Assembly (NCBI GenBank): GCA_027946365.1 | Contig: JAPEUQ010000005.1 | Coordinates: 2,170,001 to 2,234,000 of the forward strand | Direction of reading: 5' to 3' | Source: Kalmusia sp. IMI 367209 | Lineage: Eukaryota; Ascomycota; Dothideomycetes; Pleosporales; Didymosphaeriaceae | Length of the DNA stretch: 64,000 nucleotides | In this document: positions 1 to 10,447 of the stretch, piece by piece | How the letters are laid out: each line of letters begins with the position of its first letter | How positions within the stretch are numbered: the stretch's first letter is position 1 | Notes under the pieces: model-generated | Database searches by the model: none | What the model saw: only the letters and a program-made list of their open reading frames with translations | What the model was told of the DNA's origin: nothing | Made by a program: the position numbers and the translations under genes

Positions 1-850
1 AGCTGGAAGTGCTACTGCTGTGCAATGGAATCAAAACCTGCGAACCACGGGTTGCGCAACTATCGAAACCAGGCCAATGTTTCCCTGGCCACCAATGCTA
101 TTGCTGAAAATGCATCAGTTGATGACTGCAGCTTTGGTACTGGAACACGGCCACTATGAACGCCCGTATATTTTTCCGATGAGATCCACATGCTACCCTG
201 ACCGTGCTGTATTGACAATTCATCTGTCTCAATGCAAGCCCCCGTTATGACCTACAACGGTGCTAGATGCTGGGCAGCAATTATTGATCGCTGTCACAGA
301 TTGCCCGTTGAGGCTCCGCACGATGTAACCGGCCACTAGCTTCGGGCGATTTCCTCGCTTTTATCCACCTAAAAGCATGACAGGCTGGCTGGTCCCGGTA
401 CATCAGGCCAAAAATAATCACGAGTATGACCGCCGTCTCTGGCACCGCTCCGAGAGCTATGAGCGCACCTACATTCTTTAGCTTCCGAATGCCACTAAAT
501 GGTCACCTGCACCGCCCACATTCCTACTTTCGGGTTGGTTCCAGCGAAGCAACCCTCGATCGCCATGGTACGCCTCGCTAATGCGCCAAATGATCCAATA
601 TTCGTTGTCGCCGTCGCTGTGGGAACGTATAAGCTATGATGTAGAGGTCAGGAATGCGCAAGCTATGATGCAAAGACGAGGACCTGAGTATGAAGTCTGT
701 CTATAAAGCAGTCGACATTGTCGAGCAGAAGAATTCATCATCTTACAGCTCAACCCATTCCACAGCACTTCCAACAACAAAAACACTTCCGCTTTACAAT
801 TCACACAAAGGTTTCCTGAACATTCCACGATCCACATCTCAACAAACACC
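1..850. other. Left-edge stretch with no intact gene; possible coding relic
   Basis: No intact gene is visible. The first 250 bases read like degraded coding sequence: frame 2 gives SATAVQWNQNLRTTGCAT, frame 1 then continues with YRNQANVSLATNAIAENA and DDCSFGTGT, and frame 3 with ATMNARIFF, i.e. plausible peptide passed between frames. Around 400-470 another plausible stretch (KNNHEYDRRLWHRSESYERT) ends in a stop. I cannot name the family. The last 100 bases are the probable promoter and leader of the cerato-platanin gene, with a TATA-like TATAAAG near 702. Confidence 0.25.
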
Positions 851-1374
851 ATGAAGTTCTCCACTGCCGTTTCCGCCGCCGTTGTCGGGTTTGCTTCGCT
901 CACCTCCGCCATCACTGGTCAGTCCACCTCCACATGGTCTCTGGTGCTGCTGTTAACCACAATATAGTGTCATACGATACCGGATACGATGATGCAAGCC
1001 GCTCTATGACGGCCGTTTCCTGCTCCGATGGAACAAACGGTCTGATCACCAAGTACGGCTGGCAGACGCAAGGAAACATCAAGACTCCCTACTTTGGTGG
1101 TTACCAAGGCGTTGCGGGATGGAACTCCCCTCAGGTACGACTCGCATTTGTGTCATTCCATTGCAACTACTAACGGCATCTCTTGTAGTGCGGAACTTGC
1201 TACAGCTTGACCTACAACGGCAAGACCATCTACGTCCTCGCCATCGATCACACAGCTGCAGGCTTCAACATCAACAAGAAGGGCCTCGATGCCCTAACCA
1301 ACAACCAAGCCACTCAGCTTGGACGCGTCGACGCTACCTACTCCCAGGTCGCACTCAGCAACTGCGGTCTATAG
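851..1374 (+). CDS. Secreted cerato-platanin family protein (SnodProt1-like)
   Basis: Three exons: 851-917, 968-1134 and 1189-1374, giving 139 aa. Introns of 50 and 54 nt have GTCAGT and GTACGA donors and end in TAG; phases close exactly. Residues 1 to about 21 are a signal peptide rich in Ala/Ser/Val. The mature protein starts near [19 protein letters not shown] and carries the family landmarks: four cysteines (VSCSDG, the CGTC pair, and the C-terminal NCGL), GLITKYGW, and [13 protein letters not shown] near the end. Mature length is about 120 aa, as usual. Cerato-platanins are small double-psi beta-barrel proteins of the fungal surface and medium that bind chitin oligomers and often act as elicitors or phytotoxic factors on plants. 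Neighbours are eroded sequence on both sides, so the gene stands alone in a decayed region. Family assignment is firm; the role in this species is not visible. Confidence 0.93.
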
Positions 1375-2479
1375 AGGGCGGCAACGATTCACGATAGTTA
1401 CGATACCTGAGAAAGTACATCGGGAGCGGAGAACAAAGCAGGGAAATATTTATTGGGTCATGAGAACAGCATAGCCGCGGCGTACTGCACTGCATCATCT
1501 ACCAGGTCATTCCTTGATACTTAATTTCTAACACATAATTAAAATATATTGACGTTTATACACATACTATCCTATATACTTTTGTAGAAGCTATTTCTTG
1601 TGTGCTTCTTCTATGCTTCTAGAATCCTGCTGTATTGTCATGGAGCTCACAGAAAATAGATTGCGGGTTTGTCGGCTCCTCGGCCTGCTTGTGGAGCTCG
1701 ATCGGTCCATTTACGGTTTAGCCGACGTCTCCGAATCTCACCCCATCCCCACACTTGGCCGGCATCCATCGGGTCCTTCCGTCCCTGTCGTCACGCTACG
1801 AAGCTTGAAATGCCTCAACCCCGAGTATTCACTATGACGAAAGATGTGCCTTACGATACGAGCTATACGCACACGCTTTGCGCTATTGCTGAAGGAGAAG
1901 GCATGACGGCTATTAAATCCTGCTGTCCACCTGGAAACCCACATGCGCAACCGGAATATGATAATGTCTCCGTTCATCGGTCAATTATGACGTTCATTTT
2001 GAACGCCGTTCCCACCTCGTGAGCTCTAACACCCCAGGTTGAGCCCTCGCTTTGTGAAATCGGTGAATCCCTCGCGTTTGTCGACAGCGGCCCGCAAGCT
2101 CTCTGTAGAACTTGTGTGGCTGAAGGCTTAGACTCGTCGCGTCGATTGTCGTGAGTATCGCTTAGTCGGTGAGTTTTCTAGAGCTGCGACCTCGGTGCGC
2201 ATTCTTCCTTGAGCCTACGAGGCGTTTGGCGGACGCCTTGCTAGGTTTGGTAATAGATACATAGGCTGTCACTACGCAAGCGTGTCGGATGGATGTCTTC
2301 GGGGTCACTTCTCCGTAGACGAGATCAAATACCTTTGTCGTGAGTTGAACATACTTAAACCACCGTGGATCAGTGACTACTTGAGCACCAAGCCAACATC
2401 TTCAATAATCACTTTATCATCGACCAAAATATTGCGCCTATATCCCATGATGATCCTCAATCCTACAATCTTCTGCCAG
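1375..2479. other. Intergenic, no recognisable gene
   Basis: About 1.1 kb without a supportable gene. Around 1500-1600 it is AT-rich, which fits a 3' region of the cerato-platanin gene. Open frames at 1598-2022 overlap in several frames with no domain I recognise. The stretch from about 2280 leads into the permease relic and may include its lost 5' end. Confidence 0.5.
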
Positions 2480-3890
2480 AACTAATTCTGATTGATAGTT
2501 ACTATCTGAGGGGTGTCGCCTACGGTCTTCTCAACGTGCTGAAGTCGCATTGCCGGACGCGTTTGACCATGGGCCCGCATGAGGTCGCAGGCCTCTTGCC
2601 GCATACTTCGGTGTTTACTTCCTTTTTTCTTGAACGATATCTGGATAGATCTTGCAAGCTTCAGCTTTGGGGTGACGTTCATGGCTGATAAGGAAAGTTC
2701 CACCGCTTGCATCATTCTCGCGATTCAGCTGGACTGTTTCAGATTCTTGCTGTACTTGCCGTCCTCTTCTGGCCACCTGGTTTCAAAGCTTCTTTCGCTG
2801 GCTTCTGTGACTCCATGTTCGTGGTCGGTACAGGCCTCAGCACCCTCAGAGCAAGCGCCGATTGCTTTCTCGCCATCTGTGGCCCACACCGGTACTTTGA
2901 GATCCGTCTCAACCTTTCACAGGGGGTTCATGGTGTTGGCTCATGCCAAGCACTCCTACTCGCCTCCCGTGTCGTCTTCGCTTCCGCTATTGATGATGCT
3001 CGGGGTTTGAAGAATGTCCAATGGGTATACCGGGGCGTCGCGTGCTCCATCGGTCTGTTTATCATACTTTTTCATATCGCACCTATGCCGCAAGTCGCTG
3101 AAGCGAACATAAACTTGCAAGTGGCGAACATTGGTGGCGAGGAAGTCGGACCTTTGCGCCAGCAGTAAAATTCCTACTCAGAAGTTTGGTCACAGTTCTA
3201 CTATGTCGGCGCGCAGGTAGCGGTTGCGAACTACTTCATCAACTTTTACGAAGAGGCTGGATGAAAAGTCCATCCCGTACAAGTACTCGGTATTGCAATT
3301 GTGATGAATGCTTGACTGAGATCAACCGCAACAGTCGACCTTTCTGCCATTTGACAGGGCCTCTGCGCTTCAAAATGTCTCCTTGCCTTCTACCTCCTGA
3401 CCTTCAAAGCTTTTAAGCCCCCTTTCATTCTCGCTATCTACCTCAGCCTTCGTTTCGTCTTCGATCTTGCTGCAACACTCAATCGCGGCGAAGCCAGCAT
3501 TGCACTTATCCTCTTGCTTTGAGGGGAAGGTATAAGTCCCCTGATTTTATTAAGCCCTATATCTGTCTGATGTATTCGGCTAGACCTCCTAAACCTACTT
3601 CGCCACCATCTTTACCCTCTCCTTTCGTGGTCTCGGTCGCCACACAAAGCGCAGCGGCAGCCAGCTCGTCGTTGCCATCTCTAGCGGTGCGGCAATTTCC
3701 TGAATTCCCAATCACTATTACCATTCCGATTGCATTCTATGTCTATGTATGGGTCGCCCCGGTCTATGTAAATATCCAGAATAAAGAGGTGATCGACAGC
3801 CAACGTGACAGGGATCTGAAAATTGATGCGGCGCGTGTGTTTGATTGGAGTGGGCGGGGAATATGCGTCGAGTGTGGTGTTAGTAGCTCC
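2480..3890 (+). pseudogene. Degenerate MFS sugar permease of the FucP (fucose/glucose-galactose) type
   Basis: Recognisable transporter segments appear in the right order but in different frames and broken by stops. In order: GVAYGLLNVLKSH near 2510 (helix 1), HEVAGL near 2580, SFGVTFMADK near 2670, then one long clean piece at 2707-3168 (QILAVLAVLFWPPGFKAS, GLSTLRASADCFLAICGP, EIRLNLSQGVHGVGS, helices, IAPMPQ). It continues after the stop at 3166 with EVWSQFYYVGAQVAVANYF at about 3181-3245, then FKPPFILAIYLSLRFVFDL near 3410, RGLGRHTKRSGSQLVVAIS near 3635, and IPIAFYVYVWVAPVYVN near 3728. The GLGRHTK loop and the YVGAQVAVANYFINF helix are typical of fungal FucP-like permeases in the major facilitator superfamily. 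At least three stops or frame changes make it non-functional. Exact limits are uncertain; a deletion between 3240 and 3410 is likely. Confidence 0.8.
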
Positions 3891-4570
3891 AGGGCTGTTA
3901 TGTACGTAGTAAAATAGCCGACTATTTACAGTGGGCAAGGGGCTGGAAAGGGCGACTGATTGACTTGAGCTAGTGGAAACGATCTCATAAAGTCATTTTT
4001 CTGTTGGGAAATTTGATAATCGTTTGATAGACACTTTAAAAATGCAAGTTGTTTGGTATTAGAATCAAGGGCAACTAAAGCACGCATGCAGTACAAAGGT
4101 GAAATTCCATAGAGAAAGTTGTCATGGAGTTAGCCCAGAGGAAAGTATTCATTGTATGTATCTTCAGTCAATATTTCCATCTTTGCGTGCTGAGACGCGA
4201 TGTCCAACTTGGAGTCCCTTGGGAACACTTAGAGTCGCGTTTTGAAGTAATTTAATCAATCGGCCTCTCGGCGGAGATGGAAGTGGAGAAAAACCAGTAG
4301 AACGTTGAAATTCATCATCAAACAGCGAAAAATGATAGCGATCATTGATTCATCGATACCGCGGATACCACAATGAGGCGGGTGAACATTAAAACCTCAT
4401 GTATCCCATCAAGGTCCTTCATCATATTAAAGGAAATGCGACTAAGATTTGATCGCAATAACTAGATTCGATCGTCTAGGATGTCGCTGACGCAGGAGAA
4501 ATTATCAAAACACTTCGTTTAGTTCGTTGCTTCGTCATAAACATCGTACTTGTACCGACTTCCAACATGA
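3891..4570. other. Intergenic, AT-rich, no gene seen
   Basis: About 680 bases, richer in A and T than the flanks, with no open frame of note and no recognisable RNA gene. It separates the permease relic from the 3' end of the convergent monooxygenase gene. Confidence 0.5.
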
Positions 4571-6110
4571 TCACTTCTCAACCCACTCTGCCCCTCTCCG
4601 TAGACCTTCTCCCCTAGCCGTTAACCCGTCCTTCGCAGCCTCACTATAGATACCCCTCTTCCGTAGTTCCGGAACAAGTAGATCGACGACATCCTCAAAG
4701 CTGCCTGGAGTCGTCACGTACCCGATGTTGAAACCGTCAACATCCGCTTCTCGCACCCATCTCTCCAGCTCATCTGCGACCTTGGTCGGCGACCCTACCG
4801 CGACCGGTCCCAAGCCTCCTATAGACGCTTTCTCGGCGATAACGCGTGGCGTCCAACGCGGGACGTCGGGTGATGTCGCCGTGAATTGGTCGAGCAGACT
4901 GCGCACGCGGTTGTCTTCGGTGGCGTCTGCGGCTGTGAGGTCGTGGTCGGGCGGGTATTTCGAGAGGTCTATGCCTGTCCAGCCACTGACGAGGACCAGC
5001 CCACCGATAGTCGATACATACTTTTTCAGCTCTTCATATTTTTCTTGGGCCTCTTCGTCTGTCCGCCCTATGATCGGTGTGAATGTAGTAAAAAATTTGA
5101 TGCTCTGCGGGTCGCGGCCCTTTTCCTTTGCTAGTTGGCGGATTTTGTCGATCTTTGGGCGGAGGATCTTGGGAGAATGTGAAGACACGAAGATTGCTTC
5201 TGCGTGAGTGGCTGCAAACTCGGATCCTGCAGACGAGGTGCCGGCTTGAAAAAGGAGTGGAGTGCGCTGTGGTGATGGATCCACAATGTGTCGCGACTCG
5301 AGTTGGAAGTACTTTCCGTTGTGCTTGATGGTACGTATCTTATCTGGGTCGATGTACTCATCTTCTGCAGCATTTTCGGTGATGGCGTCAGGGGCCCATG
5401 AGCCTTCCCAAAGCCTAGAGTGGTAGCGTTAGTCACGATGAGATACAAAAGACGAATGTAAATTGGACTTCGTACTTGTATAAGACACGCAGATATTCAT
5501 CAGCTTGCGCGTAACGCTCGTCATGTTCGATGGGATTGTCTAGTCCGATGGCTTTGAATGCAGCCTTTTTCCAGCTTGTCACAATGTTCCATCCAAACCG
5601 TCCGCCAGTCAGGTGATCCAGCGTACTGAATCGCTTGGCAAGCAGGAATGGCGGCTCAAACGATGTCGATGCAGTTATCGCAAACGCTAAATTCTTCGTG
5701 ACCGCAGCCATTGCTGATATAGGCTTCAAGCATAGTCAGCAAGTAGCTGAATAGGGAATCAAAGTACTAGGGAGAATACTGACAATTGTTGGATCCATCA
5801 TAGGCCATTGCGCGGCTCTTCGAATACAATTATCTAAGCTCCCCTCATAAGTATCATAACCGCCGTAAGTGTCCGCGAGGAATAGCGCATTGATACCGCC
5901 GCGGTCTAACAGCTTCGCCAAGTCGATCCAATAATCGAGCTTTCGTTTCGTTGCTGAGCGGTCCTTAGGATTTTTCCATTGACCTGGTGAGAGATGGCCC
6001 ACTGTTGACATATCAAAAGCATTGAGAAGGATCCTTTTGCTTGGTGACGTCGAAGCATGGTCAGGTTTGGACGCGGTACTGTTGGTACCGTTAGGCGTTG
6101 TCTCTGTCAT
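4571..6110 (-). CDS. FMN-dependent monooxygenase, NtaA/SnaA/DszA type (luciferase-like fold)
   Basis: Three exons on the minus strand: 6110-5784, 5723-5476 and 5414-4571, giving 472 aa. Introns of 60 and 61 nt (GTCAGT, GTACGA donors) join in phase. The ATG at 6108-6110 is the first in the frame, and the conserved part starts soon after (LLNAFDMSTVGHLSPGQW). Landmarks include FLADTYGGYDTY, ITASTSFEPPFLLAKRFSTL, DHLTGGRFGWNIVTS, HDERYAQADEYL, SPQRTPLLFQAGTSSAG and DGFNIGYVTTPGSFED. These belong to the flavin-utilising monooxygenases that use reduced FMN from a separate reductase to hydroxylate or desulfurise small organics (nitrilotriacetate, pristinamycin, dibenzothiophene relatives). No reductase is in the window. 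The enzyme is full length; its substrate cannot be read. The Baeyer-Villiger-type enzyme and transporter lie 2-6 kb away. Confidence 0.93.
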
Positions 6111-8111
6111 GATGCTAATGAAACACAATGTAGATAGCTCCGAACCCTGCCTAGAACGCTTTGACACGCATGGGAGCTTTATAAATGATCAAAATACTGT
6201 TTGCTAATCGCTGCGCGGTTATCCGTCAGAACAGTGGTCAAGGATCGTCGCCAACGTCTCCACCTTCTCCGATGTCGTCGCTCGCAGGGTCCATTCCGTC
6301 ATCGCAGGGGGGTGTTGCGCCATTGGATCATGGTGGCTGCGAAGTCTTGAGAACCACTGTGAACTGTATCTGAGATGAACTACCGCACAAATGTATCCGG
6401 GGAGGACCGATTAACCGATGACTGCAGGAGATTGCATATTGCGTGCTCGCAACGTGGTGTGCTCGTCGCGTGGTGATAACGTGCGATGCCGTACTAAAGC
6501 TAAGTTCTAGCCCGCTCAAATCCAAAATTGGGAGAAAACCAAAGACAGTTGTCAAGAGTATATCAGCTCATCCCGGACTAGGTAAGTTTTTATCAACGTA
6601 AACATTGATGAAAAGAAATAGATGTCTAAGATGCGCACTGTAAATTCGAGAATACTATAGGTGAATAGACCCCAGCGCGCCGGAATCAGATACAGAGTTT
6701 GGTGCTCATGTATTCTTCTATCTCGAAGGTCTCTGAACAACGACTGAATCCTGAGGACGACTTCTCTAGCAGTAATGCCATCGGCTAGCAAGATCTGACT
6801 GCTTTCGGTCGCTGTAGGCGATGCACGTCTTCTCCTTTTCGCGATGTGGTTAATATCATGAATCAAAGTAACAAGGCCCATTATAGAGGTCAAAGATATT
6901 AGCACAGATCAGTAAAACTGGTATCGCACGGGCCTGCTTGCGACGTGAGCAAAGGCGATGGCCCAGCCTGGCCCGAGAGCAAGGCCCGAAGTGAAACATA
7001 TTCCGAGAATCTGGGAAACCCTTACAGCCTGACATATAGCCCCGAGCTTGTTTCAGCGGGAAGAAAAGTATCGTTTCAGGCGCTTCGGCTGCGAGGATCC
7101 GCCGCGAGATCTCGCCCATAGATCACTTATTGGTAGACCCTCTGTAGAAAGGGCAGGATCAACCCGTCCTGCATGACAAGCAGGCACATCCAGAAATGAC
7201 TGCACCTGATAATTTGAGTAGAAGAACATATATCTTAGCATTTGTCTAGGATCGGGGTGAGGTAAAATATGGATATTTGCGTAAAGACTTTCGTGAAGGG
7301 TAACTGTCAAAAGCCGAGACCAACTATGTAAAGGTTTGGTGATTAGATGAGTAATTTTAGTGGTCTGAAACTTCTTTTAGAGCCCCGACACGTACGTATT
7401 GTCGAGAGTAGGTTAGTGTATGCAGCAGCGGAAGTCATGTTGGCATACTGATGTTCGTTTGAGCAACAGAAGTGACCAAATAGTCTAAGGGGACATAGGG
7501 GACATTAAGAGGGTCGGATTTGGTGACGACCTTCCCCTCATCTAGCGTATTTTGGTCGTGAAATTACCAGAGCTGGGTATCATTTCGTTTAGTCGGAGTC
7601 GCGATAGCCATGATAGCAATGATTTATCAGGCATGGTGAGCTTGAACATGTTTGCACGTGTATTTTAAATGGCTGGCCTAGACAATTTCTCATCTTTCGC
7701 TCTATGGCGCGAGACGCTTCATTGGGCAGTGCACAATGGCAACAGCGACATTGTGCCGAGCAGGGATCAATGGCGAGCGCTACCAGGACGGCGGCATCAT
7801 GGTCTCAACTACAGGGATACAGCCGAGATCAGACGTTGACGCTGCAAAAGTGGTTCGTTCTGCACTGGCGCGTATACCGTCAATTGGTGGGGGAAAGGCG
7901 TGATTGCCATGTCAGCAAAGGCCCGTTATCGCACGCGGGAAGAGCGTGGGTACGAACAAGCTCGGCATCAACAAAGAAGAAGCCCAGCCCTCTTAAAGAC
8001 GTCCTGCTGAGAATTCCAGTACTGTAGAGTGGAGTGCATAGGTTGTCTCTCCCACTGCCTTCTCCAGACACATATTGGGCAAGTCTAAGCGAAAACACTA
8101 GCTCTATCAGG
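6111..8111. other. 2-kb intergenic region between the two monooxygenases
   Basis: This holds the divergent upstream regions of the NtaA-type gene (minus) and the Baeyer-Villiger-type gene (plus). Its middle part contains a decayed ORF chain, listed separately. Between 7344 and 8111 I see no gene; an open frame at 7704-8027 has no recognisable content. The only in-frame ATG close to the conserved start of the next gene is at 8112. Confidence 0.45.
6555..7343 (-). pseudogene. Possible decayed gene: one minus-strand frame broken by two stops
   Basis: A single minus-strand frame runs from about 7343 down to 6555 and is interrupted only by stops at 7053-7055 and 6906-6908. The peptide looks protein-like: PHPDPRQMLRYMFFYSNYQV, LPISDLWARSRGGSSQPKR, then after the first stop ILGICFTSGLALGPGWAIA, and after the second LISLTSIMGLVTLIHDINHI and ADGITAREVVLRIQSLFRDL. 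It has hydrophobic segments that could be membrane helices or a buried regulator domain. I do not recognise a family. It may be a relic, or a real gene whose introns I failed to place. No convincing start codon is present. Confidence 0.3.
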
Positions 8112-9995
8112 ATGGCACGTGACTCGGTTATTCCTGACGCGGACAAATCTACAGCAGAGGCCCAGACGTCAACATCAACGCGGCGCGTGGCCCAACTTAC
8201 AGGTCATCTTGCACTGGCCGGAGAGACAGAACAGGCAAACTCACGTCCATCTCTCCCTATCGACTATCCAGTGTCACGGCTCCAGCTCGACACACGTCAT
8301 CACATCGACAATGTACGAACGCTCAAGGTCGCCGTGATTGGCGCAGGGCTCAGCGGTATCAACGCCGGCATTCTACTTCCAGCAAAAGTACCTGGCATCG
8401 ACCTCACAATCTTCGAAAAGAATCATGATGTTGGTGGAACGTGGCTCGAAAACACATATCCTGGCGTGCGCTGCGACATTCCTGCCCATGTATACCAATC
8501 GACATTCTCTCCTAACACCCAGTGGTCAGAAATATTTGCGGAAGGAGCTGAGATTCGTGATTACTGGCAATCACGCGCGAAGAAGTACAATGTCTACAAG
8601 TACTTGAAGTTGAGGCATCGCGTGGACGAGGCATCCTGGGATGACGAGGAGGGCAAGTGGCATCTCAGGGTGCACAATCTTGATGCAGATGTCTCGGGAT
8701 CTGAGAAATTTGACTTCGTCATCACTGCCATTGGACGATTCAATGCTTGGAAACTGCCAGACTACCCAGGAATCGATGACTATAAAGGGCACCTACGGCA
8801 CACATCCAATTGGGACGAGTTGTTTGATCCGCGGGGCAAAAACGTTGCTGTCATCGGTAATGGTGCAAGTGGAATCCAAGTTGTGCCTAACTTGCAGCGC
8901 ATTTCAAAACATGTCACTCATTTCGTCCGCAACCCCACATGGATAGCCACCTCCTGGGCTGGCGATGAGCGAACTTTCGAGCCACAGCCTTATCCGGAAG
9001 AACAACGCGAATCTTTCAAAAAACCAGAGAATTATCTTGAGTTCAGGAAGGAGCTGGAAGAGAAGTATTGGCGTCGATTCCGTGCTATGGTGCGTGGCTC
9101 AGAAGAGAATGAGGGCATGCGAGACCTCTTCATCGATGTCATGAAGAAGCGGATAGCAAAGAAAGCCGAGCTACTTGACGGACTCATTCCGGACTTTGCA
9201 CCACACTGCAGACGGTTGACGCCTGGTCCTGGGTATCTTGAATCGCTGACCGAAGAAAACGTAGACTTCGTAAAGATACCCATCAAGCGCTTTACTGAAG
9301 GCGGTATCGAGACAGAAGACGGCAAACAATACCAATTTGATGCGATTCTGTGTGCTACAGGGGCAAACACTGACCTTGTACCACCATTTTCGATTAAAGC
9401 TCGGGGTGTAGACCTGGCAGAAGCCTGGAAGCCTGGTGGCAAATACGGGCATCCTTATACCTACTTTGGATATTCTACACCTGGATTTCCCAATCTCTTC
9501 TTTTTGATGGGTCCGCATGCTACAGGACCTTCTGGCACGGTCCCTTTCTCGGCAGAGACAGCCCTCACATACTTCGCCAAAGTCCTTCGCAAAGTGTCTA
9601 CTCAGGGCTATAAATCCATTACGCCCTCGAAAGAAGCTGCTGATGACTTTGTCGACTACTGCGATGCTTTCTTCCCTACAACAGTCTTGACGGATAACTG
9701 CTCATCCTGGAACAATGGCGGCGTCCCTGGATCCCGCATTTCTGGTCTGTGGCCAGGCAGCGCAGCTATGGCAACTATCGCACGCCGGGATCCCCGTTGG
9801 GAGGATTGGGAGTTTGAGCGCTTCAACAAAGTGAATCGATTTGCGTATTTCGGCAACGGTTATACACAAGGCGAGATTGACGAGAGTGCTGATTTGACGT
9901 CTTATCTTAGAGCTCCGGACCAAGAGGTAGATTTGAGAGACTACCACGAGAGCTGGTGGGATCTTCCTGGTGCAACTAAGAAGGTAGTGCCATAG
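8112..9995 (+). CDS. FAD/NADPH Baeyer-Villiger-type monooxygenase
   Basis: One uninterrupted exon, 627 aa, from the ATG at 8112; the open frame extends upstream to 8034 without an ATG. The N-terminal FAD Rossmann motif VAVIGAGLSGINAGILL lies near residue 75, followed by FEKNHDVGGTWLENTYPGVR, a hallmark of class B flavin monooxygenases. YKGHLRHTSNWD near residue 230 is a close match to the Baeyer-Villiger fingerprint FxGxxxHxxxW(P/D), with Tyr for the first Phe. The second Rossmann motif VAVIGNGASGIQVVP follows (NADPH site). The late LFFLMGPHATGPSGTVPF and the long C-terminus fit the cyclohexanone or steroid monooxygenase-like fungal branch. It inserts oxygen next to a ketone to give an ester or lactone. 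It lies just upstream of a co-oriented transporter gene and may be coregulated with it. The substrate is unknown. Intronless, unlike its neighbours. Confidence 0.93.
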   Translation: MARDSVIPDADKSTAEAQTSTSTRRVAQLTGHLALAGETEQANSRPSLPIDYPVSRLQLDTRHHIDNVRTLKVAVIGAGLSGINAGILLPAKVPGIDLTIFEKNHDVGGTWLENTYPGVRCDIPAHVYQSTFSPNTQWSEIFAEGAEIRDYWQSRAKKYNVYKYLKLRHRVDEASWDDEEGKWHLRVHNLDADVSGSEKFDFVITAIGRFNAWKLPDYPGIDDYKGHLRHTSNWDELFDPRGKNVAVIGNGASGIQVVPNLQRISKHVTHFVRNPTWIATSWAGDERTFEPQPYPEEQRESFKKPENYLEFRKELEEKYWRRFRAMVRGSEENEGMRDLFIDVMKKRIAKKAELLDGLIPDFAPHCRRLTPGPGYLESLTEENVDFVKIPIKRFTEGGIETEDGKQYQFDAILCATGANTDLVPPFSIKARGVDLAEAWKPGGKYGHPYTYFGYSTPGFPNLFFLMGPHATGPSGTVPFSAETALTYFAKVLRKVSTQGYKSITPSKEAADDFVDYCDAFFPTTVLTDNCSSWNNGGVPGSRISGLWPGSAAMATIARRDPRWEDWEFERFNKVNRFAYFGNGYTQGEIDESADLTSYLRAPDQEVDLRDYHESWWDLPGATKKVVP

Positions 9996-10447
9996 ACTCT
10001 AGATCCAAATTCTACCCAACCAACCCAACACCATAATTGTACATATTGCACCTTTTTAGCGTTTTTCATATGATCAAGTATGCCCACGTTCGCATAGCTC
10101 AGAGCACAAATGATATCTTCGTCGTCATCCTATCGGCCCTTTGACCGGTCCATTGCCCATATTTTGGAGATACCCGTTCTTCGCGAAGTTTAGACGAAAT
10201 GGCGTGCTCCCCACCGAACCTCAACATGCATACGAAACCCCCGCGCAACCCTGGCAATATCAGCCACCCGCACTTTTTTTTTTAGCTTGCCAAAGATCTC
10301 GAGCCGGCATTTGGGATCTGCACCATGATTGAGGGTTAGTGTCGCGGCGCTCGTGCAGACGCGCCATGTACATAAGATGCAGGCGGACCAGGCCAATGTA
10401 CCTTACTTGTTCTACTCTCGTACACAACCACGACAAGAACATATACA
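9996..10447. other. Intergenic between monooxygenase and transporter
   Basis: About 450 bases holding the 3' region of the monooxygenase and the promoter of the transporter gene. It contains a T/A tract near 10267-10280. No open frame of interest. Confidence 0.5.
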
